Below are positions 47,980-60,169 of a DNA stretch of 64,000 nucleotides, in pieces. Every line of letters begins with the position of its first letter. Position 1 is the stretch's first letter. The stretch covers positions 58,999,591-59,063,590 of the forward strand of contig NC_067195.1 of NCBI RefSeq assembly GCF_000699445.3, written 5' to 3'. Made by a program: the position numbers and the translations under genes. The notes beneath the pieces were generated by a model. The model saw only the letters and a program-made list of their open reading frames with translations. It searched no databases and was not told the origin of the DNA. The DNA comes from Schistosoma haematobium (lineage: Eukaryota; Platyhelminthes; Trematoda; Strigeidida; Schistosomatidae).

Positions 47980-48215
47980 TAGTTGAATTCATGAGTCAAC
48001 TAAAGCTAGATCAGCATGGAAAACCTGAAGGCACTGGACAACCATTTCGTTCTAGCATAGGACTCCTCAGCAGTGAACATCCATGATCCTGCCCACAGGA
48101 TTCGAACCCAGGATCTATCGGTCGCGCTCGCGAATGCTTAACCTCTAGACCACTAAACTGGCATCTAATGGTGTTAATATCTAACTTCAACCAACCCACA
48201 AAATCCGTATTCCGT
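47980..48215 (-). mobile_element. SINE-A, minus strand
   Basis: Tail, ribozyme 48031-48076 (core intact, stems II and III weakened), box B and box A complements, part of leader. Confidence 0.85.
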
Positions 48216-48445
48216 GATTGATTAGAAAATTAATATAAATATATGACCGTATATATACATGTATTTTTTCTGAGTTTTGACTTTGGAAAGCTTTTATCAG
48301 TGACTTCATCGTTATAAAGAAGTTCAGTTCCTTTTTTCATGGTACAGCAATAAAATAATCGATATTACCGATTTTATTGCTAAAAATCATGGGCTTTATA
48401 ATGTTATTATTAACCGTAATAAACTTTATTTTTTGTAAATACTAC

Positions 48446-48701
48446 TGTAGCGTGTGCTACTGATGTCGATAGATATAAGTAGTATGTATCATCAGTCGAA
48501 TGTGAAATATCTGACAGCAGAAGTTTACGAAGATTGAAGAAAATAGAAAGTGAATACTGAATGATTGGTGTGGAAACGAAGGAACAATGAAGTCTGAGAC
48601 AATTGATTGATATTTTGCAAATGAATTATTTACTGTATGGTTCTTAGACTTTACTAAGACATTCTGTAATTTCGTCTCCAGTTGTGTTCTCGTTCACTAC
48701 A
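48446..48701 (+). repeat. Solo LTR-like repeat, family 1 (copy 2), TSD CTAC
   Basis: 256 bp beginning TGTAG and ending CTACA; flanked by CTAC on both sides (48442-48445, 48702-48705). A four-base duplication suits Ty3/Gypsy-type integrases. Confidence 0.75.
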
Positions 48702-49059
48702 CTACAATGTAAATTTACCTCATAAATTAGTTTAATGTACGAATTACAGAATAAAAATTATTGTTTTTTTGTTGAAATGAAACTAGTTCCCTGAAGGAAA
48801 ATATCTATATTTATATAATACAATGAAATGAAATGAAAAGTAATTCATGGACTGTATAAAAATGTGCATATTTAGAAAAAACTAAATTGGGTAAATTAAT
48901 GATAAAGTAATCAAATCAAATTATCTAATGTTTACTTCTCAATATTCATTGTAATTATTGTTACTTGTCTTTTATCTGAACTTCAAAAGAATAAAGTTTG
49001 TTTTAGAGATGATACATGCTGTAAACTAATCAAATTTTATTTTACGGCTAATACTTAAA

Positions 49060-50500
49060 AATTGAATCCAATCAACTATAAATCGATAACTCTTCTTGAA
49101 ACCTGATTAAAATTCTGCCGGTCTGATACCATAGAAAAAGGTAGACAGTCAAGGGTAAGATTAACGACCCCACCTCATTAAAAAAGAACTTCGATACAAA
49201 AATACCAGCCAGAAGAAGACAGTTATATCTATTAGACAATGGGAGTTTGAGTGTCGTAGTAAAGCAATGTTATGAGGCCTCAAGCTAAAAGTAAGAAGTA
49301 TCCGGAAACCATTAAGCTGATGACCCTCTGATAACCACAATAACAATTAATCGAAACGCATAGAATATCAGAAACTTTTTTGAAACTTGGAGGGTCCTTC
49401 ATGTAGCCACAGAACTGAGACGTTACAATCTAACTTTGCTTGGAACAAAGAAAATAATTAGACGCAATATGGAAAAAATCAACTTTGGAAGAGCTTTCAT
49501 TGTATTCTGATTATAAAGAAGAAAATGCTTTACACATAATAGTTGCGTGGATTATTTCCACAAACTCACTAAAGTTCTTGTTGGATAGAAATCTTATTGT
49601 TTTAAAATCATCAAAGTATTCTTCAAAGCAAAAAGGGAAATGATTACAATCAATGGCATCAATAATCCACACCCATCTTTGGGATCGGCAGGCTGGATTT
49701 CGTAAGTATAGATCAAGTCGTGACACTCCAGACTATTGCTGAGCAATTAGTTGAATGAAACTCATCAATATACATCAAATCCCTTGAATATGAAAAGAAA
49801 CGCTCAACAGTTGAGATAAGAAAACCTTGTAGACTCTTACTTGACACTATGAAGTACCTGACAAGATTGTCACCATCAGTCTTATTATAGGCTTAGTTGT
49901 GAAGTCCTACGTTGTGAGTGCAAGTTAGTTTATCAACAATATGGTAAACAAGAGGTATCAGATCAAGATTTAAGGGCACAAATTGGTAAAGAAAGGGGAA
50001 CATTTCTATAGCCAAAGAATATACAAAACTCAAAAGAAATGTCACCTAAGATCAAAGACATAATTTTGAACAGTGATTTTAAAACGCATATACTGTACAG
50101 GGCCGAAACTTGAGATACTACCATCACCAAAAATGTATAGGCACTTATAAATTGTTTTCCACGTACAACACTCTAGATCCGTTGATCCGGGACCATTAGC
50201 AATAACCTATTTTAAATTAGGAAGAGATTAAGAAAAGACGCCGGAGATGGATGGGATATATTTTGCGAAAAGCATTAAACTACATCATATACCAGGCAGT
50301 AAATTGTAATTTTTATTGTAAAAGAAAAAGATGTCGACCAAATAACACATGGCACCAAGAATTGAAGGTAGACATTAAGACCATAAAATTCACTCGAAAA
50401 CCACTGGGAAGAAGAGACCAAAACAGATTTACCTCGAGATCTTTAATCGATATTTTGTGTCCCATGAATAGTAGTGCACTTAACTGGTGAAGTGATTATA
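49060..50500 (+). mobile_element. RTE-like LINE relic
   Basis: Highly decayed plus-strand RT. Readable islands: DRQAGFRKYRSSRD near 49685, a segment resembling EYEKKRSTV near 49790, and a C-terminal piece RRRWMGYILRKALNYIIYQA..RCRPNNTWHQELK (50240-50360). Stops and frameshifts throughout. Lies in the largest DDR intron. Confidence 0.7.
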
Positions 50501-51003
50501 GGACATTGTCTTTCTTTGTGTAGTATATCCAATCTTTTTATATCTTTCCGGCTGTTGTTTAGAAAGCATGACCAATATATTTATTATTTTTTTTAGTATA
50601 TACTAAATGTTATACGGTTAGAATTTATATTTATTTTGATTTTTCATATTCCGCTGACTAGATGATTAATGAAATATCATTTTTGTTTTGTTTTACAACA
50701 AGAATATTAAGTTAAGGCTCATCTCTTTTATATCCTACTTTCATTTTGTAGGATAAGAGAGATAAACTAACTGGGGAAAAAAAGGCTAACAAGAATGAAA
50801 ACCGATTTGGAAAAAAGAATCCACCACTGTCTTTAATCGAGTTTAAAGATAATTCTACACTGTTTTTCTTGTTTCTACTAGAATTATTTTTTTCTGTGGA
50901 AAACGAAAAAGAAATAGTTTATAAATAGCCTACAAAATATTGTGGAAAATCTAAGAGATGATCAAATGAATAGTTAGTGTATAGAGAAATGAATTATTGA
51001 GAT

Positions 51004-51130
51004 TAGATGGTGGTTGGAGTCACCTAGACTGGTGGTCACATTGCAACATGGTCGACAGCATTCGATCTGCACTAAATAAGGACTTGACACACATGACATT
51101 GATCACCACCTAGTGACAAATCAATTGTGA
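51004..51130. mobile_element. SINE-C, short inverted composite
   Basis: Only 14-15 bp of the 3' end on the minus strand (AGATGGTGGTTGGA) joined to the plus-strand 5' module ending CAATTGTGAG. Confidence 0.7.
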
Positions 51131-51684
51131 GATATGAAGTATATACATATGCAAAACGATAAAGTATCCGATTCTTTAAATCCAATAAATTTATTTTAAC
51201 TAACTGATCAATGGCTATTATATTCTTACTTATTATTAATATCTGATCATTAATTGATCACTTATTTCTAAAAAAATATGATCTTTGGCTACTAATAATA
51301 TTAATAAACGGAATACATTGATTAAGACATTAAATAAGACAGATTAGTTCAGTGAAGTGTTCTCTTTTCGACGAATTCATTTTCGAAGCTGAACAGTCGT
51401 AAACATCTATGCTTATTTTGATGGAATTTTGTTCTCTGAATTGGATGGTTTGGTCACGACCATTATAATTGTAATTATTGTCATCCAGAAAAAATAAGTA
51501 TAGATATGAAGTCTTTGCTAAACTAATATTTCTTATTACTAATATTGTAGAATGTTTCTCATATACACATAGTGGTATAGGACAGATTATAAACAGCTGA
51601 CGAGAGGATAACAGAATAGAACGAATTCATAATATTTATATCATTACTAGGAAAAATTTTAATCATCTCCATTCAACAAATTGA

Positions 51685-51852
51685 TGACTGTATGTACTCA
51701 GAAGCTTAGTGGATAATACATCAAAAGTTTGAAATGAAATTTGTTGATTTTTAGTCCTAATTTGTACACCAGCACAGTGATCCAGGTACATCTGACCGAA
51801 AAGTCATAAATACGATATGATACGCATCTAGAATTACACTGCTACCCACGTT
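51685..51852 (+). mobile_element. Sm-alpha remnant
   Basis: Decayed tRNA-like head (AAGCTTAGTGGATAA) and ribozyme remnant (CATCTGACCGAAAAG...ACTGCTACCCAC). Confidence 0.55.
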
Positions 51853-52418
51853 GTACTTTCAAATTGTGAATATAAACAGATAATCAATAGATAAACTTAA
51901 CACCAGTGTTCGGTTAAGGTGTTTATATAATTGTCGAAACCAAGTGACTATGATAATTCATCTTCTACCATAAATCAAGAGCGATCCATCATATCGTGCA
52001 TTCCTCCGCCTTTAAACAATATTGTGAGTTTACTCAAGTGGAATTAGACTTGACGCCATGTCATCAAAGCGAATTCGACTGTTAGTCTATTTTTTAGCTA
52101 CGTCAATGAGTAATATATGAAGTAATCTAGAAAATCTCGGGTTCTTCTTCATACTAATTTTATTTTTGGTAAATAGTTCACTACCGTTAAATACCTGTTT
52201 GACAACAGATGATGATTGAATTAGTCTCACTTGGTTTCAGAGACCATAACTAAAGGTTTCTAAGACTACTAACTACTAAATTTTTTTTAGATAAAAAACG
52301 TAGTTTTTACAAGATGAAGTTTTACTATTATACGAATGTTTATTTAGGACGGGATTTTCACCACAGAAAGGAAAAAAGATTATACCAACTGCAAAATATT
52401 ATTCCAGCATAAACTTAC

Positions 52419-53029
52419 AATTTTCAAATAAAATTTCACCAACAGCCAACCACTGACTATTGAAAAATATTCTTATCTCTACAAATTGTCCTAATCCGAA
52501 TATGTTTAACTGTTCTACATCACTATTATTCTGTATTAACTGTCCTGGATTATGGGATACTTGTTTTGTGATTGCTTGTATTGCATAATTCGATCTGGTC
52601 GCCTCATGTATTGGTAGTACAATCCAACGAGAATCAGTGTTTTGTTTATCTGGTGTTAACTGATAAAGAATGGATGATGACCATGGGTTTTCTTCTTTAT
52701 GTTGTTCTTGTCGCTGATCACTTTTCTGCTGTCTACTTTGACCATAATGATAATAGTAATAAAGAGATGGATCATGGAAACTAAATCCAACTGTAATATT
52801 TCGTGGTATTGTTAAACCAACTAAAAAATCATTTGACACATATATCCGTATTGACGAGAAATTATATATCATATCAAATCGAAAAATTATACGAAGAAAA
52901 TCTGATTCCATTTCTGCATTATGATTTGAGGTTAAAGTATTCACAAATGATTGATTTGATAATGTCATACTTAACGGTCCTGTGGATAATTTCCTTCTCC
53001 AACCAATAAATTTATGACTTGAGAAAGGG
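52419..53029 (-). CDS. DDR: Discoidin domain receptor, second extracellular domain
   Basis: A 611-bp exon opening at TTCACTCAG and ending AATT|GTAAGT (phase 1). The reading frame contains KFIGWRRK (DDR vGW), DFLRIIFRFDMIYNFSSIRIYV (the E-x-x-F-x-F-D-x-x-x-N-F strand), and near the end GQFVEIRIFFNSQWLAVGEILFEN, matching the DDR R-F-V..F...W-x-x-F-S-E-I-x-F strand. Between these sits an insert of about 60 residues rich in Tyr, Gln, Lys and Glu that vertebrate receptors lack. Several N-x-S/T sites suit an extracellular location. The coding signal also gives shadow ORFs on the plus strand that are not genes. Confidence 0.9.
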
Positions 53030-53133
53030 CTGAGTGAACAAAAATATGAATATAAAACAATAGAATAACAGATATTCAAATAAATAATATACATTTATTA
53101 CAATTGATTTTTAATTTAATGACATTTATATAT

Positions 53134-53530
53134 TAGATGGTGGTTGGAGGTAGTCGACAGGAAACCCTGGAACCGGGTTTCGTGCTACTTGGCACTCGTC
53201 ACCAAGGTGTACCTGTAATCTTGAGGGAACTGATGCTCCCTGACGGATTCAATTTCGTGTCACCCAGCTTCACAGTCAGAGACGTTACCACTGAGCTATC
53301 CGAGCCGCGACCGACCTCCTGTAGGACTAAGATGTGATCACAGTTGATTGATCACTGGGTGGCGATCAATGTCATGCGTGTCTAGTCCTTATTAGTGCAG
53401 ATCGAATGCTATCGACCAATGTCGAGTCACCTAGATTGTGGCTACATTGCAACATGGTCGATAGCATTCGATCTGCACTAATAAGGACTAGACACATGAC
53501 ATTGATTGCCACCCAGTGATCAATCAATTG
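53134..53530. mobile_element. SINE-C, inverted composite with 14-bp TSD
   Basis: Flanked by TGACATTTATATAT at 53120-53133 and 53531-53544. The minus arm (53134 to about 53419) is near full-length with tRNA-like head and a ribozyme with C3 changed to G. The plus arm (to 53530) is the 5' module ending CAATTG. It lies just beyond a DDR exon. Confidence 0.88.
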
Positions 53531-54239
53531 TGACATTTATATATGTTTGAGGGTTGATTATATGAATAAATAAAGGTGTAGTGCTTGGAATAACAATTAC
53601 ATTAGTTGTATGTATTCTTAAGCAGTGAATTTAAGTCATTTAAACTACTTGACAACAATGTTATTAAATAACATATAGTTTAGTTGTTAGTTAAGTATAG
53701 TATAGTATTGTGTAAGTTTAATCAACTATTAAAAATAGTTTATTTTAAGTTGGTTAATGAAACATTCAATGAATAAAAATTGGAACCTTTAGCATATGTA
53801 CACGTTCTATGATAACCTTCATTCATTTGTTGTATGTAATAGTAGATGATCGAACAAGATCAATACTATTGACAATCAACGATATTTGTAAGAGAAGAAC
53901 AACAGATACAGTGGAATGACTTATATTTATTTCATTTAATATGTGTAAACTATTATGTCAGGAATAATACAGAATAGTTTTGTATGAATATATTCACAGG
54001 GTAATTCAACCTACTCATGAAAAAAAATAATCATACAGAAATTTGTACAAACATTCAATTGCGTGCAAGCTATTGTTAATAACGTGGGTGGGACGATGAA
54101 ACTGATAAAGTAATCATGGTAATAATAACAAAAGTAATTATTTTCATTATTATAATTCGACTAGATATGAGAAATTTAAAAAGTATGAAGACTTGTGTAG
54201 TTAATATTTAAGGGAATTAAATTCATCTTTTATTAATTA

Positions 54240-54530
54240 TTTGAATATTTCCATTGATGTTTATAACTGAAGTTGACCAGTCGCTTATTGGGATATGTTT
54301 ATCCTTTGCAGATTACCTCGATTTTGGTTTAAGTCGCAAGCAATATAATCAGAGATGGATGGTGGCTAGCAGTAGAATACAGGACGCATGTTTCGTCTTA
54401 TTGAGTACTGGTTTAGAGTTCTGGAGTGAATACCAACTCTGGGATGCAAGTCCATTCAGATGACGAGTCTCAAATAGGATGAAATGTGTCCTAGGTTCCA
54501 CTGCTAATCACCATATATATCTGCCTATGA
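54240..54530. mobile_element. Sm-alpha SINE, inverted composite
   Basis: The minus arm (54240 to about 54412) goes from the CATCAATGG region to the ribozyme. The plus arm (54413-54530) has box B region, a second decayed ribozyme and the CTGCCTAT end. Confidence 0.8.
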
Positions 54531-55435
54531 GGTGAACGAATTTTGAAATTGTGATAAAAATAACAAGCTTAATAACCTTAAAGATAATCATAAAACAAAT
54601 GAAAATGAATAGAATATAATGAAATATAAATTAATAATATTAATAATGATAATGATACATTGAAACCTCTTTAAAATTGTTTGAATGAACGTATCAAGTT
54701 TAAATCTTATCGAGTTTTCTTACTGTTTTTTTTCCGTGTTCTGATTGTACACAATTGTAAAATATTATTTATTCAAGTATAATCAGACAAAACTTGCAAT
54801 AATAACACTAATTATAATCCTTCATTCAATTGATGTTTACCACGAACACTTATTTTATAGTTCATGTACCACGATATGCTGCCATATCTGTAAAACACTA
54901 TTGGTTCCTACTGTTGTAGTTTGTTATTCTTTTAAATGTTTATAGACTCATTTCGTGAATTGATTGATGTGCTAACACTCGTAACTTTAAGGTCATTCAC
55001 CATCAGTTTCTTTAGTACACGTTCAGTGATTCTTCAAATTGTTGTAACTCGGGTGATACTATCTTACAAGTAAATAGGCAAATACATATGGAAGGAATGT
55101 AACTAAAGAAGGTTTACCGGTTAAATCAAACTCTTGACAGCATAAAATATTTGTGTGATAATGGTTCTTAGTTGGTGACTATTCGAAGAGTTTATGTTAT
55201 CCTCTTTACATGAAAGTTTACAAAACATAAATATTAAATGAAGAGGCTAGTTGTAGTTCTGTAGTTTTCACACTCTATATTCACCTTTTTTCTTATGAAT
55301 AAGTATTATTTTATATAAAATCACACTGTTAATTTGACTTCTACTTCTTAGCATCATGAGAGAATCACAAAAATTCATAAAGTTTTATAATAAAAAAACA
55401 CATTTAAACTAATACTTTACAGTTAAATAACTCAC

Positions 55436-55694
55436 CTAGTACTTGTTTTAAATTCTGTATCATTATCAGTTAATTTCCCTAAACCACCTTCTATGATTGT
55501 TTCATATGATTTATCGTGAATAAAATCTTGTTGTATGTCATCAAATAAACGAAATTTATGTGATTTTGAATCATACGTTGTATCTAATAAACGTGTACGT
55601 TCATTTGATGGATTGTTATTATATTGTTGATAAGAAGGAGAAATAGTTTCAGGTAATAATGCTCCTTCAGGTGCCTTGTATTCTAAAATGCCAT
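55436..55694 (-). CDS. DDR: Discoidin domain receptor, start of second extracellular domain
   Basis: The acceptor CATTTTTTAG gives two bases that complete an Asn codon with the previous exon. Then GILEYKAPEGALLPE follows, the DDR hallmark that comes straight after the discoidin domain (D-G-x-x-x-Y-x-A-P-x-G). Further on comes IIEGGLGKLTDNDTEFKTST, matching the conserved GGLGxLxDG stretch. Compared with vertebrate DDRs the middle is enlarged by a polar Asn/Ser/Asp-rich insert (around SYQQYNNNPSNERTRLL). The exon ends ACTAG|GTGAGT in phase 2. A discoidin plus this segment is specific to DDRs among receptor kinases. Confidence 0.92.
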
Positions 55695-56285
55695 CTAAAA
55701 AATGATAATGATGAAGAAAGACATATGCGATTAGAATAAATCGACCAATTTTGTTGAAATACATATTACAGAAGATATATTGGTAATATCAAGAACAATA
55801 AAAGAACAATTGTGATTTGCTTATCGTCATAACTAAGAATAAAATTATGTTTTTATTTATAGTTGTTGTTTTCATATCAAAGGGTTCAAAATTTAATTTA
55901 TTTGGCTACAAATCAGTAATTTGATTGTAACCCACTTTCTACTAGACTGAAATGTACTAAGTTCGATCCTCAGTGAAGATATAAATGATAGGACCCATGC
56001 TTGGCGAGTGTGTTTATGACTTGTAGGTGTTCAATTGGTTCTCAAATACATATCGATTTGACTTGGAAATCGTGTATACATAAATTTTTCATCGTTTTGA
56101 ATTTAGTTTCACAATTTATTAGAAAAGCTTTTTTTGTGGTGCATTCAATTTCGAAACAACCCTGTTCATTTGTTTCAACATCATTTATTTAAGTAAAATA
56201 ACATTTGTCAGCATATCAAAGTAGGCATTTAGAAAAATACGAATAATTATATGTTAGTAGGCAACGATGGATAGTGGATAGTGGA

Positions 56286-56330
56286 ATCCAGGACGCGCGT
56301 TTCGTCCTATTTGGCACTCGTCAGCCGGAT
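56286..56330 (-). ncRNA. Hammerhead ribozyme (Sm-alpha)
   Basis: AUCCGG-CUGACGAG-stem II (one mismatch)-GGACGAAACGCGCGUC, cut, CUGGAU. Core intact; the best-preserved Sm-alpha ribozyme in the window. Confidence 0.8.
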
Positions 56331-56552
56331 GTACCTGCATCTCAGAGTTGACGTTCACTCTGGGACTCGAACCCAGTACCATTCGCTTCAAACGCCATAG
56401 CGTTTGGTGTACGGTGGCGCAACTTCGTGGATTGGTTGAAGTTAGACATTAACACCGTTGGATGCTGGCTCAGTGGTCTAGTGGTTAAGTGCTCGCGCGC
56501 GAAGCCAGTAAGTCCTGGATTCGAGCTCCGCGTGGTGCGGGATCATGGATGC

Positions 56553-56598
56553 GCACCGCTGAGGAGCCCCATACTAGGACGAAACGGCCGTCCAGTGC
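56553..56598 (+). ncRNA. Hammerhead ribozyme (SINE-A)
   Basis: Core CUGAGGAG, GAAA and stem III intact; stem II has one C-A mismatch and stem I one weakened pair. Confidence 0.78.
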
Positions 56599-56821
56599 TT
56601 CGAGGTTTCCCATGGTGGTCCAGCTTCAATCGACTCATGATTTCAACCTGTGAAATTATATATTAGGCTATCAAATATTATGTAACAAATTTTGATTGAC
56701 AAATGGATATTAAGTTCATTATAATTTTTGAATAGAAGTTGCTAATAATTTACCTATTACTTAACAGCATAAATAAAAGTAACGTTTTATTTTACAATAT
56801 TTAAACAATTGATACACTTAC

Positions 56822-56966
56822 TTGCTTCACAGCCTAACAATTCTAATTTTAAACAAGTTTTGGTTGGTTCTAAACTGTATGGATAAATACGTATATAACG
56901 TGCTACAAATGGTGGATCCATTGTATTAAAATTTTCTGTCATGGCATCCTGGTTACCAGCAAGGCG
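56822..56966 (-). CDS. DDR: Discoidin domain receptor, C-terminal part of discoidin domain
   Basis: The acceptor TATATTTTAG opens 48 codons plus one base, and the donor is AA|GTAAGT (phase 1). The peptide reads LAGNQDAMTENFN, then DPPFVARYIRIYPYSLEPTK and TCLKLELLGCEA. The motifs PPxVARxxRxxP and CxxxELxGC are the closing signature of DDR and other F5/8C discoidin domains; the last cysteine normally pairs with an N-terminal one that is outside this window. Domain order and phase agree with the neighbouring exons. Confidence 0.92.
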
Positions 56967-57591
56967 CTAAAATATAAATGAAATTAAACAATTGATTATT
57001 GATACTATTATGATCGATAACATGGATCTTTTTTTTCATTCTGACCAGTGCTCTAAATGTAACTTTTGAAGCCTGAGTGTTTGAAATTCTTAAGAAGATG
57101 ATTTACTCCCTTTGAATGACAAAACATATCAATGCACCACTAATACATAAAATAAGTAGTATTTTCGAATTATTAAAACTTTTGATTTTGATCATCTAGT
57201 TATTGAACTTTTTGTAAGAAAAGAAGATATCTTCAGGAAAGGAAACTGTGTATGTCCTTTAGTTATCTTTTACTATAATTACATCTAGCATACTTCTATG
57301 ATATAAGCTAGCTGAAATGTAGTCTGGTATTTGGAAAAACTTTGGTTCAATATTAAATTTAAGAATCCATGTAAAAATTGATACAACATATGTAGAATTA
57401 CTAAGACGTCTACATCAGTTTATCGCTTTTGTCACTTGGTTTTAAATACTATCGGATTTGCCGATAGTTTTAGAGACTAAATATTGCAGTGTACTTTATT
57501 TAGATGCAAGATTATTAGAAACATTTGGCAGAGAGCTTTGAATCTATATCTTAGGCTAGTTATCATCTAACATTAGGTATTCACAACTATA

Positions 57592-58240
57592 GTCAGTCAA
57601 TCAGTCAGTAACAACGTTGAACTTCGTTCGTACGTGCATCAGTTCGAGTTGCTATACCATATAAGCACAGAGATGCAGTTGTCGATTCAAATCCCGAAGT
57701 GGTAGAGGTAGTAAGAGTGAAAGCAGTAATCGGAAAGATTAGCGTTTGAAGATTTTATTCAAAGAGTATAATCCAGTAAAATACAATTGGATAAAGAAAA
57801 AAAGGGACATGAAGAATTAAGAAGATTAGAATTTTGGAGAACACAAACGATTTTGAGCCATGTCATTCAAGATCTCTAACCATCGGTTGTTATCGTCCCG
57901 CGGATCCCAACCAGGTAGTCTACACCTACCAATATGACCCAGTCCATTTGTCAGTCACTTCATGGATTTGTACCATGGTTTAGTCTGGTCGCCCCTAACT
58001 TTCTTCCAACCTACTCCTATACCATAAAATATCACACGTCGGAGCAGTCAGTGGTTGGGCATACGTAACACGTGTCAGCCATCTCAACTGATGAAGTTTT
58101 ACTACTTCATCAATTGATTTGCCATCCTTACCTAGTACCCGTTTCCTAGCAACTGTATTACTTACTCGGTGGTCCAAGGATATACGAGCAATGTTTCGAA
58201 GACACCTATGATCGAATACTAGTAACCTCCACAGCTATAG
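57592..58240 (-). mobile_element. RTE-like LINE 3' part (lineage 2)
   Basis: Minus-strand frame LDHRVSNTVARKRVLG, DEVVKLHQLRWLTRV, then frameshifts and the lineage-2 3' UTR with a CAGTCAGT-type tail at its left. Lies in a DDR intron. Confidence 0.8.
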
Positions 58241-58714
58241 CTGGTGTTCAGTTTGTCTTACATAATATTACAACCACAGACATTGCCATTTGACTTTACG
58301 TGACATAACTAGCTTTCTGTAATACTTGGAAAACCTGCAATTTTGATAACATATTAATCAACAAGTTATTCTGTCAATAAATACATTGTTTTGATTTATT
58401 TCCTATAAATGAGATATGCAATGTGTCGAATACACTGAATGACTAGACATAAAAATGTAATTTGTTTACATATAAGTTGGTTGAAATCAATTGGTAAAAA
58501 ACTATGAGCTCATATTTTGTACTTGATAGTACACCTATCTAGAATAAGAAACACTACTGATATACGACATTTGAATAAATATAAATAACAAATACAAGAT
58601 ATTTTCAATAATTATAAAGAAGTGACACGATATAGTCAGTTGTATAGAATTAAAATAATCATATAGAATTCATAAGATTATTATAATACTATTTCTGTAT
58701 ACAAATCAACTTAC

Positions 58715-58804
58715 TTTTGTACCATTTTCTTTTTCATAATCAAACCATGTGGCAGTTAATTCACGCCGATATTTTACATAAAAGTAAGGTGTTGTTTGTC
58801 TACC
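58715..58804 (-). CDS. DDR: Discoidin domain receptor, small discoidin exon
   Basis: Thirty in-frame codons between a TACTACAG acceptor and an AAA|GTAAGT donor, both phase 0. The peptide includes YFYVKYRRELTATWFDYEKE, which fits the discoidin strand Y-x-I/V-x-Y-S/R-x-D-x-x-x-W followed by a charged turn ending N-G-T-K. It continues the preceding exon (TKGRVAQSK) directly, and the intron between them is about 5.0 kb. A 90-bp in-frame exon with a family-consistent peptide and perfect splice signals on both sides is unlikely to be chance. Confidence 0.88.
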
Positions 58805-58879
58805 CTGTAGTACAAAAATATGTTGTTTTTTTTAAAAATGAAATAAAATATAAAAGAGGCAACAAAACAGATAATTTTT

Positions 58880-59002
58880 AGTATCAGAAGGGGTTTTATG
58901 GAGATTGTAGTAATTTCAACAGTTAAGATCATGAGTCAATTGAAGCTAGATCACCATGGAAAACCTGAAAGCACTGGACGGACGTTTCGGCCTATTGTGG
59001 GA
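58880..59002 (-). mobile_element. SINE-A, 5'-truncated
   Basis: Complete 3' end (TATCAGAAGGGG at left) and tail; stops inside the ribozyme, between stem II and the core. Confidence 0.8.
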
Positions 59003-59837
59003 TTAGTTGAAGTTAGATCATTTTTTAGTAAAAAAAAATCAAATCAAATCACAATTTCCTCAAGTAATAGACTAGATGTATACAATAAATTGTATTGATA
59101 ATCTAGGATCAGTTTTAAAAATTTTCATGTTATTTCCTTTACATTCAAGTACTAATTATACGTACGATCTTTAGTGTATTTTTTATATTTCTTTTTTGGA
59201 ATGTCATGTAAAATGAGACTGAAAATGTCGTGTAATCTAATATTAGTTAGTAACAGTTGTTAGTTAACTAGTTAGATAGTGTTAGACTAGATACTTATTT
59301 CTATATCAGTCTTGTTAATCGAATCTCAGTTTTACAAGTTATATTCACTTTTAAATAGATATAATATGTAATTGAATCCATTCAAATGTATGTTATCATG
59401 TATATGTTAATATTGTATTGACTACAATGTAGTTGTTGTTTTGTTGGGGGTTTTTTTTGAACTACCAAATAACACTTTACGTCAAGAAATGGCTGACTTA
59501 AGTAATAAAAAAGTCACAAATATGTACCAAGGATGATTGTTAGCTTAAATTTTGTTTAGTATTAGAGTATTTCTAGTTGAAATTTCATTTATTTATGATG
59601 GTAAGAAAGCTTGATTTGTTGTTAAAATAGTAGGAATAAGAAGATGTAAATCATTCTCCAGAATATTGATGAGAATAGTTAGGAATGAAATAGATATATG
59701 CTGAATTTAATTAACAATATTAAAGAGTTCAATTAACATATATTATGAAACAGTTACTAATAGCTTATCATTTGCTAACAGAGGTTTGATTGTAAACAAC
59801 TCTTTGTTGTTAATTTCAAACAATTTAGTTAACATTA

Positions 59838-60052
59838 AAGAGAAAGAACGTATTTGTGAAATCTCAGCGAAAGAATTTGAAGTAAATCCAACGTTAGTGG
59901 ACCAGATTTCCAGGTGAAACGTTAGATTTACTTCAAATTCTTCCGCTGAGATTTTACAAATACATTCTTCCTCTTTAATGTCTCACATGAACTGGGCACC
60001 CAAACACTGTGAAACTATTCAATCAAATTTAGAAGAAAGTTTTTATTTGTTT
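59838..60052 (+). mobile_element. Foldback retroposon-like element, copy 2, with 16-bp TSD
   Basis: Palindrome of about 150 bp followed by the same tail as at 45882. Flanked by AATTTAGTTAACATTA at 59822-59837 and 60053-60068. Arms pair around a loop that contains GGACCAGATTTCC. Confidence 0.8.
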
Positions 60053-60094
60053 AATTTAGTTAACATTATTGCAATTAATTGATATTCAACTTCT

Positions 60095-60165
60095 GAGCAC
60101 CATAACAGACTGATCAAATACAGCCCTGAACATCAATGTGAAGTTTCAAATAACCAATATATATA
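60095..60165 (+). mobile_element. Sm-alpha 3' fragment
   Basis: About 70 bp of the junction region (ACTGATCAAATACAGCCC, ACATCAATG). Confidence 0.55.
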
Positions 60166-60169
60166 AATT

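Larger units (their letters stand above)
56258..56653. mobile_element. Hybrid insertion: Sm-alpha (minus) fused to SINE-A (plus), with TSD
   Basis: Sm-alpha minus arm 56258-56405 (ribozyme and tRNA-like head) joined head to head to a SINE-A plus copy 56406-56653 (leader, box A TGGTCTAGTGG, box B, ribozyme, tail). Flanks 56245-56257 and 56654-56666 match at 12 of 13 (AATTATATGTTAG), so both parts entered together. Confidence 0.85.

Noticed and set aside
52572..53009. Two plus-strand frames of 68-70 codons
   Set aside because: Antisense shadows of the DDR ectodomain exon.
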